From a virus, in the IMG/VR virus record IMGVR_UViG_3300044846_000315, positions 1-23,089 of that record: DNA of 23,089 nt, one strand, 5' to 3'. Below the pieces are notes generated by a model. That model had not been told where the DNA came from, ran no database searches, and was given only the letters and a program-made list of their open reading frames with translations. Both the position numbers and the translations under genes were made by a program. Each line of letters begins with the position of its first letter. The stretch's first letter is position 1. Shown here in pieces: positions 1 to 6,793 of this stretch.

Positions 1-1044
1 CTGCACCATGTTTACCTGGTTAGCTGACTTGTGATTGAAGACTCGATCTGCCCAGTTGTTTAGCTGAGCAAGGCTTGTTGTGTTTAGAGTTACGTCGATA
101 GCCGCTTCCCCATAAAGATCGATAGAGTCCTGATCCTTACGGACTGTAAAGATAGCCGGGTCTGATTGAAGCGAAACAGTTAGGGAGTTATAGACCGCGT
201 CCGCGTCCGAGAAGACATTGATTTCGCTCATACATAAGTGATAGGGCTCGCCGTGGTTGTTGCCAATTACGTAAGTTGTTGGAGTTCCTGACTGGACTCC
301 GGTGCGGTGAATAACAACAAGTTCCTCGGTGTCCTGATCTAGCCAGACTAAACCGTTACCAACTTGAAGAGCTTCATTGATTACTTGTGAGACTAGAACG
401 TTAGTTTCATCCACTACTGGAATCTGACCTCCAACGTGGTAAGAATCTGGTGAGAGTCCTAGACCGGAGTAGATACCAATAAGCTCCCAAACTTCGTCTA
501 CGTGAATGTGTGAACCGAATGAAGTGGTGTCCCAAACCGCGAACCTAGAGTTCACTAGGGACTTGTAAGCATCGAAGCCAGTAATTCTAATTTGATTTAG
601 ACCGTCTGGAAAATAGGTCACGTCTATAGTGTCAATAAAGCCTTGAAATAGGATGCGGTCTAGCTCGTCATCCTCTAAACGAATTCTGAACTTAGTTGAA
701 GCTCGAATGTTTTTGTTTACAGTTGGGTCTAGATCGTAGCTTTGAAGAGTTAGGTTAGCCGTTCCTGGAGTCGGTTGAAAATTGATTGAGTCCTCTAATG
801 ATCCACCAACGGAGATGTTAGCCCGCGCGACCGTGCAAGTTACTTCTTGCCACTTTAGACCGGAGCTAGGGGCTAGAACTGCGTCTGAACCTAGGAGTGA
901 TACACCCAAGATAAACTCACCGAAGCCACCAAGGACATCGGTTGAACCTAGCTCGCTAATTCCAAGAATGAAGGTGTTGCCCTCTGCGTCGGGAACTAAG
1001 AACTCGACCTTTAGGTTTTCATCAATAGCGAAGTTAGGGATCAT
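1..1044 (-). CDS. Tail tip / minor tail protein, copy 1 (3' end cut by window edge)
   Basis: Homologue of the complete 409-residue protein at 15660-16889. The first 348 codons are present and about 61 C-terminal codons lie beyond the left edge. The start ATG (1044-1042) overlaps the tape-measure stop as ATGA, giving translational coupling. The N-terminus has a short repeated Gly/Leu-rich hydrophobic motif (FILGISLLG-like, twice), then a beta-rich region with an IRANTKIRVRL-type strand and a D-rich turn, as in baseplate-hub/tail-tip proteins. Its place directly after the tape measure is where siphophages put the distal tail or hub protein. The exact role (distal tail versus hub) cannot be told from sequence alone. 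Confidence 0.8.
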   Translation of the reverse strand, partial: MIPNFAIDENLKVEFLVPDAEGNTFILGISELGSTDVLGGFGEFILGVSLLGSDAVLAPSSGLKWQEVTCTVARANISVGGSLEDSINFQPTPGTANLTLQSYDLDPTVNKNIRASTKFRIRLEDDELDRILFQGFIDTIDVTYFPDGLNQIRITGFDAYKSLVNSRFAVWDTTSFGSHIHVDEVWELIGIYSGLGLSPDSYHVGGQIPVVDETNVLVSQVINEALQVGNGLVWLDQDTEELVVIHRTGVQSGTPTTYVIGNNHGEPYHLCMSEINVFSDADAVYNSLTVSLQSDPAIFTVRKDQDSIDLYGEAAIDVTLNTTSLAQLNNWADRVFNHKSANQVNMVQ

Positions 1045-2234
1045 CGTGCGTTTCTGATTAGGTTAGTTCCAGAAGCTCGGTTAGCTCGGTTGATTGCGTT
1101 AGCTATCTCCTGCGCGGTTGCGTCAGTTCTAACGCTAATGTTGTTGCTAATCATAAGTGGAGCTGGTGTTGGTTCCTGGAATGCTTCACCGAATAGTCTG
1201 CCACCTTGCTGGAATCCTGAACCAGCAAGAATCCTTGATTGCTGACCTAATGCTTCACCCTGCATGAATCCACCTGCTGCCGCTCCTGCTGCAGCTGCTC
1301 CAGTCGTGGCTAAGGCTGAACCGCTAACAAAGGCAGCGATACCTGCAGCGGTTTTGAATCCGTTCACGGCTACGGTTGCCAAGTTCCAGGCTGCGGTCAC
1401 TCCACCAATAGCTGCAACCATTGGAAGCAGCCAGTCCTTGTTATCAATTACCCACTTAGCCATGGCGGTTAGCTCTGTAATGATTTCAACAATTCCATCT
1501 ACTACGGCTTCAAGGGTTTCTTGACCTTTAGGTGTAGCTAGCCATTCCGAGAAGTCGTTTAGAAGCGGTAGTAACGCCATACCAATTTGTTCTTGTAGTT
1601 CACCAAAGATGATGTTTATTCGCTGATACGGGTCTGTGTCTGCAGCTGCTTCTGCAGCACCCTTGAAGGTTCGCTCTAATTCTGCTAGAGGATCTTCTGC
1701 TCCTCGAAGTGATGGGATGAGCTTTAGAAGTGCGGTGTCCTGACCTGCCAAGGACTTCGCCATGGCTTGAGTAACTGAATCTAGATCCTTACCAGTTGCA
1801 GCTGAAGCGTCTAGTGCTACCTGGAGGAACTTGCTTGATTGAGTAACATCTCCGGTTGCGATGAATAGCTTCTGGAATGCTGGTCTTAGAACATCGTCAG
1901 CCACGGCGGACTGGAGTTGCATCCGCTTTATGTGCTCTTCGGCTTCTCTTACAGTTCCAGCGGTTGCCTTGCCTGTGTTTTGCATAGCAAGTGCCAGGAT
2001 GTCCATTGACTTGACATCTTCGATTGCAGCCTTAGAAGCTTGCTCAAATTCGTTCTTGATTGCACTTAGAGAGAACCCAACACCGATAGCTCCGAGAGCT
2101 GTGATCATACCTTTAGAGATAGATGAAGCGGTTTTGTTTAGCCCGGCAAGGTTTCCTTCCGCGCCCTTAGTTGCTTCCGTTAGCTTCTTGAACTCACCAA
2201 GAATCTCAACGTTTAGAGCTAAAGTTCCTGCCAT
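1041..2234 (-). CDS. Tape measure protein, copy 1 (397 aa, very short)
   Basis: The scaffold around which the tail tube polymerises, setting tail length. It is Ala/Gly/Leu-rich and largely helical, with a hydrophobic segment near residues 270-320 (WLLPMVAAIGGVTAAWNLA onward). The N-terminus MAGTLALNVEILGEFKKL and the C-terminus ANAINRANRASGTNLIR are shared with the 426-residue copy at 16898-18178, but the core differs. At about 1.5 angstrom per residue (the general rule for siphophages) the tail would be roughly 60 nm, at the short end for siphophages. The start has an AAAGGA Shine-Dalgarno 8 nt upstream and follows the frameshifted chaperone stop by one base. Confidence 0.92.
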   Translation of the reverse strand: MAGTLALNVEILGEFKKLTEATKGAEGNLAGLNKTASSISKGMITALGAIGVGFSLSAIKNEFEQASKAAIEDVKSMDILALAMQNTGKATAGTVREAEEHIKRMQLQSAVADDVLRPAFQKLFIATGDVTQSSKFLQVALDASAATGKDLDSVTQAMAKSLAGQDTALLKLIPSLRGAEDPLAELERTFKGAAEAAADTDPYQRINIIFGELQEQIGMALLPLLNDFSEWLATPKGQETLEAVVDGIVEIITELTAMAKWVIDNKDWLLPMVAAIGGVTAAWNLATVAVNGFKTAAGIAAFVSGSALATTGAAAAGAAAGGFMQGEALGQQSRILAGSGFQQGGRLFGEAFQEPTPAPLMISNNISVRTDATAQEIANAINRANRASGTNLIRNAR

Positions 2235-2235
2235 G

Positions 2236-2597
2236 CTAATTCCTTTGTGCGGTCTTGATGAACGCTAAATACTCGCCCATCGTTAGAGCTTTATACTCCG
2301 ACGGGGTAATGTTAAAGACCCGGCAGAACTCCGCCATTCGTTTAGCGGATAGCTCCCTTATTCTTTTTTTTCTTCATCACCCTTGATCATCTCAAGGGCT
2401 TGTTTCAAACTTACTTTTTTAGCGTCTTCCATTTTGTAGTTAGGGTTATCCCTTTTGAGGACTACCCAAACGAAAGCAGATAGGGCTTTGCCTTTAGGCT
2501 TGCCGTTCTGAAACGCTTCATCGATACTTGAGTTTGTCAAGTTCTCGATTAGTTCTACTTCTTCTAGAGTCAAACTCTCGAAATCAAACTGGCTCAT
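2236..2597 (-). CDS. Tail assembly chaperone, -1 frameshift (GT-like) product, copy 1
   Basis: A -1 slip on A-AAA-AAA followed by G (2364-2370) after codon 78 reads 42 further codons and stops at 2238-2236, one base before the tape-measure ATG, giving 120 residues. The extension begins RIRELSAKRMAEF and contains the SEYKALT motif. It has no start of its own and fills the otherwise empty 120 nt. The same frame is open with only substitutions in copy 2, which argues that it is translated. Programmed -1 shifting at this position is an established feature of tailed-phage tail genes. The efficiency cannot be read from sequence. Confidence 0.88.
2358..2597 (-). CDS. Tail assembly chaperone, short (zero-frame) form, copy 1
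   Basis: A 79-residue acidic protein ending KGDEEKKE. Position between the gp10-like/tube genes and the tape measure is diagnostic of the lambda G-like tail assembly chaperone, which binds the tape measure before tube assembly and is absent from the virion. The start is supported by TAGGAGA 8 nt upstream of ATG. The stop lies just after a run of eight A residues that forms the slippery site for the longer product. It is 87% identical (69/79) to the copy-2 protein at 18302-18541. Confidence 0.88.
   Translation of the reverse strand: MSQFDFESLTLEEVELIENLTNSSIDEAFQNGKPKGKALSAFVWVVLKRDNPNYKMEDAKKVSLKQALEMIKGDEEKKE
2364..2371 (-). promoter_or_regulatory. Programmed -1 ribosomal frameshift slippery site, copy 1
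   Basis: Eight consecutive A residues on the coding strand, with the zero frame reading GAA-AAA-AAA-GAA-TAA. The heptamer A-AAA-AAA fits X-XXY-YYZ, and the zero-frame stop follows one codon later. No convincing downstream pseudoknot was seen by eye. Confidence 0.85.
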
Positions 2598-2606
2598 CTG
2601 TGTCTC

Positions 2607-3011
2607 CTATGGTTTAGTGGATTGTTCTTTTAGTAGTTTATCTAGGTTATTGAAGAATGCCTCGTAGACTTCTTTTCTTTTCCTTCTGATTGCTAATGTG
2701 AAGAACGGGTTAGGTCTGATGTTTTTCTTTACGAAGTTATTCTTATCATAAGTCCAACCGAAGTGGATTGGGTTAGCGTAGGGAACTGATCTATTGTTAC
2801 CTGCACTAACGACAACTTTTCTTGCCACTTTTCTGGCTTTGATTGTCTCCCTAAGATCACCATTTCTAACAGGAGCTAAGGAGCGACCTTCATTAGCCAC
2901 AATCTCTCCAGCCCTTTGAGATGCTTCTCCAATAGCAGAAGAAGGAACCCCAATAGTTCTAAGAGCTTTGACGGCTTGATTCAGACCGCTTACCTTAACA
3001 CCTTCAGCCAT
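2607..3011 (-). CDS. HK97 gp10-like neck/tail-completion protein, copy 1
   Basis: A 134-residue basic protein with the hallmarks of the HK97 gp10 family: an N-terminal VKVSGLNQAVKALR helix, the APVRNGDLRETIKA segment near residues 46-59, then PYANPIHFGW at about residues 77-86 and an RPNPFF motif before a C-terminal helix. These proteins act at the head-tail interface or in tail completion. It sits between the tube and the chaperone genes, 2 nt after the tube stop. Copy 2 (18553-18960) keeps these motifs but differs at many positions, mainly in the C-terminal helix. Confidence 0.88.
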   Translation of the reverse strand: MAEGVKVSGLNQAVKALRTIGVPSSAIGEASQRAGEIVANEGRSLAPVRNGDLRETIKARKVARKVVVSAGNNRSVPYANPIHFGWTYDKNNFVKKNIRPNPFFTLAIRRKRKEVYEAFFNNLDKLLKEQSTKP

Positions 3012-3013
3012 GA

Positions 3014-3454
3014 CTAGGCTGCTGTTACGATCTCTACTCCGAAGTATTTGTTCGTAGCTGGGTCGTGAGGAGTGTTCTTCACGCGTAGGGTTACAGAGAA
3101 CAGAGCGGTCTCGTTGCTGTTTAGGCTTAGAGGTGGAAGCTCGTTGAATACTGCAACTCCCTCGTAGTGAGGAGCGTCAGCGGTTGGAGTAGTGTTTCCG
3201 TTAGGAGCGATTACGAAGGCAACCTCGGTTCCGAAGTTATCCCATAGAACGCGGTAAAGGCTAGTGTCTTCGCCTGAAGTGATTCCATCTAGCTGAAGCG
3301 CCCATTCTCCGCCCACGCGAACTTCACAGAAGGTCTGAACATCGCCAGGTGCGTCACCTAGGGTCAGCTCAACCATGTTTGCGTCGCATGCGTAGTCGGT
3401 TGCTCCGATTTTGAAGATAATGTTTTGTGCTTTGATTCTTGTTGAAGCCGCCAT
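3014..3454 (-). CDS. Major tail (tube) protein, copy 1
   Basis: A 146-residue beta-rich protein starting MAASTRIKAQNIIFKIG, with an immunoglobulin-like/tube fold pattern and the C-terminal stretch FNELPPLSLNSNETALFSV. Such short major tail proteins polymerise as hexameric rings around the tape measure. The ATG is preceded by GAAAGG at 9 nt, the expected strong site for an abundant structural protein. It differs from copy 2 at 6 of 146 residues (96% identity), all in the second half. Confidence 0.9.
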   Translation of the reverse strand: MAASTRIKAQNIIFKIGATDYACDANMVELTLGDAPGDVQTFCEVRVGGEWALQLDGITSGEDTSLYRVLWDNFGTEVAFVIAPNGNTTPTADAPHYEGVAVFNELPPLSLNSNETALFSVTLRVKNTPHDPATNKYFGVEIVTAA

Positions 3455-3468
3455 GATTGGCTACCTTT

Positions 3469-3837
3469 CTAAAGTGTGATGTCTAGCGAGACAAACAAGT
3501 TTGTTGCTAGATACTCGGCGTTGTTTGTTTGTAGATTGTAAGGCTGGTTGACCGAAGTAATCCGAACATAAGTCAGAGGTTCGATTGCGTTCAGAACATC
3601 CTCGATGAGCTGGTCTAGGTTTTCCGTTGCCTTCTTGTTAGTCGCGGTAGAAGCTACCAAAACTAACTCAAGCCCTAAACTCCACTCACCAAACTGTGCG
3701 GTCTGCAAGTAAGGCTGTGCGGAGTTGATTAGGACTATTGGCGGAGTGACTCGCTCCGGGATGTATTCCAGAACGTTCAATCCAGCTTCCGTTAGCTCAA
3801 GTTTGAACTCGACCTTAGAAGCATTGATTTCGCTCAT
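3469..3837 (-). CDS. Probable tail terminator protein, copy 1
   Basis: A 122-residue protein of the size and alpha/beta pattern of siphophage tail terminators (lambda gpU / minor tail U-like), which cap the finished tube and join it to the head. Identification rests on length, on the YVRITSVNQPYNLQTN strand and on its place between connector and tube gene. The ATG overlaps the connector stop as ATGA. It differs from copy 2 at 10 of 122 positions (92% identity). A head-closure role is the main alternative. Confidence 0.75.
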   Translation of the reverse strand: MSEINASKVEFKLELTEAGLNVLEYIPERVTPPIVLINSAQPYLQTAQFGEWSLGLELVLVASTATNKKATENLDQLIEDVLNAIEPLTYVRITSVNQPYNLQTNNAEYLATNLFVSLDITL

Positions 3838-4136
3838 ACGGCATAGCCTACGTATCTTTGAAGCAACGGGTAAACCGCGTTCATTGGATCCTTGCCAACC
3901 CTGATGGGTGCGCCATCGAAGCTTGCAAATTGAGCGACTCCGTTAGGAGCGGAACGACGGTGAAAGAGTTCCGAGCTTGTTATTAGGACAGCCTGATCGT
4001 GCAACGAGACCGGGACGGTCGTTACTGCACCAACATACTTAGTCACTAAAGCAAGTCCGGCGGTGAGACATTCCTGGGGGAATGTAATCTCATCGGTCCC
4101 GACATAAGCCTGGAACTCTTCCAACGTCACAGCCAT
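3834..4136 (-). CDS. Head-tail connector (gp6-like adaptor), copy 1
   Basis: A 100-residue helical protein starting MAVTLEEFQAYVG, in the slot right after the capsid gene where HK97 gp6-like adaptors attach under the portal. SELFHRRSAPNGV and the PMNAVYPLLQRYVG C-terminus fit the family pattern seen in actinophage connectors. The start has AGGTC about 7 nt upstream. It is 97% identical to the copy at 19781-20083, the best conserved protein in the module. Confidence 0.78.
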   Translation of the reverse strand: MAVTLEEFQAYVGTDEITFPQECLTAGLALVTKYVGAVTTVPVSLHDQAVLITSSELFHRRSAPNGVAQFASFDGAPIRVGKDPMNAVYPLLQRYVGYAV

Positions 4137-4147
4137 TTATAGACCTA

Positions 4148-5680
4148 TTACGCTACTACGTCTAGCTCAACGATTGCAGCTGGGAATGGCACGGTAATTG
4201 CCATAAACCCAAACACAGAAATTGAGTCAGTCAGAGTGGTGATGTCATCCGCGGTCAGCCTCACAGGTGCGCCTGGAGACTCTAGAGTCTGAAGTGCGCG
4301 ACTGTTAGCAACGTATGCCTTTGTAGCAGTCATAGCTGGGTCTACGATGATTGGTAGTCCCATGATCTGACCGGATAGTCCTGGAACGTTAGCTGAACCA
4401 AGGTTGTTGATTCCTGCTCCGTCAACTAGAACTACTGGACGTCCGTCTTCACCCTGAACCGATAGAAGGAACTTGAATGCAGTTGTTCCAACAACGATTG
4501 CCTCTGGACGTAGTCCGGAGTTCTTGAAGATGTAAGTAGAAGCGTCGGTTAGACCAGCGATAAGTGCAGCTGAAGTTCCAGCTGAAACATCGAAGACCTT
4601 GCCGGTGTAGCTTAAACCCTGAACCTTAGCAACAAGAGCTGCGTTGGTTGCGTTAGCGTAAGCGATTGACAAGCCCTGAAGAGCGGTGTCTAGGTAGTTT
4701 ACGGATGATCTTAGGATGCTTTGCTTGGACATGCTTGTGTAGCCACCGTAGGTTATTACGTCTGCAGATACAGAGTCGATTGTCAAGTTACCGAATGATA
4801 GCTCTTCGTTCTCTGGGTTCTGAACGCCAACTGCAAGAGTGTTTGCAGATACCTGTGCATACTCAACGGTTAGTCCTGCAGCTGGAAGTGCAGCGCGAGA
4901 GAAGACCGATAGAGCTGGACGGTTGGTGTCGATTAGGTTGTTGATGAAGCCCAAGAAGCCTGGTAGGGCAACGGTGTCAGCTGAAGTTGAAGCGTCGCGG
5001 GCTAGAGCCTTTGCGTCTTCGTCTCCAGTAACTAGAGCCTTTGCGAACTCGCCTTGTGAGCGGAACTTGTGTGATGCTGGTGTTGCTTGTGCGACGGTCT
5101 GTCCTGCTTCGATAACGCGGCGCAGTTCTGCAACCTCGTCCTGAACGGTGCGAACGTCAAGTTCAATGTTTTCCATTGTTTCACTTTCTGTTTCATTAGG
5201 AGTCTCAACGATCTCTTCAACCTCTTCGGCTTCAATCTCGCTGCGGACTTCGGTTATTTTTGCGCCTTCAAAGGCAGGGAAGGGAACTACTGAAACCTCT
5301 TTGAGATCCACTAGCTCTCTAACTATCGTTTGACCTTCCTTCCGGTCTTTGACCGGGAAGAATCCAACCGAGAATCGATTTAGAACGCCGTCCTGTAACA
5401 AGGTATACACTTCATTTCCGCGGACGGTATCGGAAATTCTAGCCACGATCTCGTAGCCTTCTTCGGTGTCGCGACCTTCTAGAACTTTACCGATTGGCTC
5501 CTCGTGACCGTAGAACAGTTTTACATCCTCAACGGACTCAATAGCTCCAGCCTCGAAGCGCTCTTTTAGGTTTCCAGTTAGGTCGATTTCTTGACCGTAT
5601 GGAACTGCAAGTCCGACGATGGTTCTCTCTTCGGTCTCAACTAAGCGAGCTTGGAACTCGCGTGTAATCATTTCAGACAT
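4148..5680 (-). CDS. Prohead protease-major capsid fusion protein, copy 1
   Basis: A 510-residue polyprotein. Residues 1-145 are an HK97-type prohead protease (S78/U35 family): FYGHEEPIG with probable catalytic His59, VLNRFSVGFFP with Ser104, and LKEVSVVPFPAFEGAKI. Residues 145-200 are Glu-rich and coiled, matching a delta/scaffold domain. Residues 203-510 are the HK97-fold capsid protein. A single gene for protease plus shell occurs in some very small actinophages; most phages use two genes. The start is chosen for AAGGAAGG 6 nt upstream and an 8-nt overlap with portal. The shell domain diverges strongly from copy 2, whereas the protease domain is nearly the same. The maturation cleavage point cannot be placed from sequence. 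Confidence 0.92.
   Translation of the reverse strand: MSEMITREFQARLVETEERTIVGLAVPYGQEIDLTGNLKERFEAGAIESVEDVKLFYGHEEPIGKVLEGRDTEEGYEIVARISDTVRGNEVYTLLQDGVLNRFSVGFFPVKDRKEGQTIVRELVDLKEVSVVPFPAFEGAKITEVRSEIEAEEVEEIVETPNETESETMENIELDVRTVQDEVAELRRVIEAGQTVAQATPASHKFRSQGEFAKALVTGDEDAKALARDASTSADTVALPGFLGFINNLIDTNRPALSVFSRAALPAAGLTVEYAQVSANTLAVGVQNPENEELSFGNLTIDSVSADVITYGGYTSMSKQSILRSSVNYLDTALQGLSIAYANATNAALVAKVQGLSYTGKVFDVSAGTSAALIAGLTDASTYIFKNSGLRPEAIVVGTTAFKFLLSVQGEDGRPVVLVDGAGINNLGSANVPGLSGQIMGLPIIVDPAMTATKAYVANSRALQTLESPGAPVRLTADDITTLTDSISVFGFMAITVPFPAAIVELDVVA
5126..5233. repeat. 108-bp perfect match between copies (with 21070-21177)
   Basis: All 108 bases, including synonymous positions, are identical to 21070-21177. 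The block encodes the Glu-rich linker and start of the coiled delta region of the protease-capsid fusion, just upstream of the strongly diverged shell domain. It fits a recombination exchange point or RNA-level constraint. Confidence 0.95.
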
Positions 5681-6764
5681 CTAAGCCTTCCTTGGTTCTG
5701 ACCTCTTCAGCGGTTAGGATACCTGCTGCGATTGCGGTCTGGTAGTAGTTGTAGCGTGCTGCGACATCTGCCTTGAATAGATGCTCGAAGTCGAACTCGA
5801 CTCTCGTTCCTCTAGGTAGACAGTTGCTTAGTGCGTCTGTGATTGCGTCGGTGTAAGCCATAAGTGTGTGACGGAAGAAGACTTGATTCTCATCTTGCAA
5901 GTTAGTGTAGGTGTCTGATGATCCTGGAACGGATGTGATTAGCAACCTTGGAGGGATACCGAATAGCCTGGCGATTGCTTGTGTCTGCTGATCCTGAACT
6001 TCGGTGAATAGCGCGTCCCTTGGGGATAGAGCAATCTGCTGGTAATCAAAGCCATTAGCTAGAACTGCAACCTGACGGTTCTGTTGCTTGTTGTGCCAGT
6101 TGTTAGTTACTTCATCAGCTTCAGCCTTGTTCAACATCTGGTTAGTCTTTAGGACTCCAGTTGGAACTCCTGCAGCGGTGAACCAGTTTAGAGCGTAGTC
6201 GCGTAGATCTAGAGCTGCGCTGATGTCTTTGTAGCAAGAAGCGATTGGGCTAACACCGATTAGATTACCGGACTGGCTAAATACTCTTAGATGCTCAATC
6301 TCGCGCTTAGTGTAACGCTTGCCCATGTAGTCATAAACGATTGTTGAGTAATCGATTGTGCCGTCTACCATCTTTGGATAGCTAGGCATAACTGCAGCTG
6401 CCGGAAGAATAGTTAGGTTGTTTACCTGACCGTTGGAAGCGTATTGCTTATACCAGTATGCGTTGCCCTGTAGAGCTAGATCAACGACGGTCTGAAATAG
6501 GAAGTCCCTTCGGTTCTGATCTAGTGAAGGGTTGTTTACTAGAACAGGGTTCTCGACCTTTAGCTCGACTCCGGTAGCGAATCGGTAAGTGTTGATGGTC
6601 ATCTTGCTAATCGGAGTTCCGATGATTTGGATAGCGCGATAGACAGCGGTAAGACTTAGAGCTGTGTTAGGAGTAACGATGCTCGGTTGTCTGGTTGGGA
6701 TAGTAGGCTGAACAGCGCGAACTTCTGGAGTGCGACCTAGTAGCCTGTCAAGAATAGATGCCAT
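5673..6764 (-). CDS. Portal protein (HK97 family), copy 1
   Basis: The dodecameric portal forms the DNA entry pore at one capsid vertex and docks terminase. At 363 residues it is somewhat short for the HK97 portal family (usually about 400). Diagnostic segments are TALSLTAVYRAIQIIGTPIS near the N-terminus, DYALNWFTAAGVPTGVLK in the clip/stem region and QDQQTQAIARLFGIPPRLL near the C-terminus. It starts 30 nt after the terminase stop and has no clear Shine-Dalgarno site. The C-terminus overlaps the protease-capsid start by 8 nt. The copy-2 portal has exactly the same length and few changes. Confidence 0.95.
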   Translation of the reverse strand: MASILDRLLGRTPEVRAVQPTIPTRQPSIVTPNTALSLTAVYRAIQIIGTPISKMTINTYRFATGVELKVENPVLVNNPSLDQNRRDFLFQTVVDLALQGNAYWYKQYASNGQVNNLTILPAAAVMPSYPKMVDGTIDYSTIVYDYMGKRYTKREIEHLRVFSQSGNLIGVSPIASCYKDISAALDLRDYALNWFTAAGVPTGVLKTNQMLNKAEADEVTNNWHNKQQNRQVAVLANGFDYQQIALSPRDALFTEVQDQQTQAIARLFGIPPRLLITSVPGSSDTYTNLQDENQVFFRHTLMAYTDAITDALSNCLPRGTRVEFDFEHLFKADVAARYNYYQTAIAAGILTAEEVRTKEGLDV

Positions 6765-6793
6765 TTGGGGTCTAGGATACCACAGACCACCGA

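Noticed and set aside
782-1057. Plus-strand open frames opposite the structural genes (this one and many similar)
   Set aside because: They are antisense to well-supported genes, lack ribosome sites, have no recognisable domains, and reappear in both copies only because the opposite strand is conserved.
5174-5176. Internal ATG (residue 169) as start of a separate capsid protein
   Set aside because: No clear Shine-Dalgarno site precedes it and the frame runs unbroken from the protease; kept only as a possibility in the linker-conservation finding.
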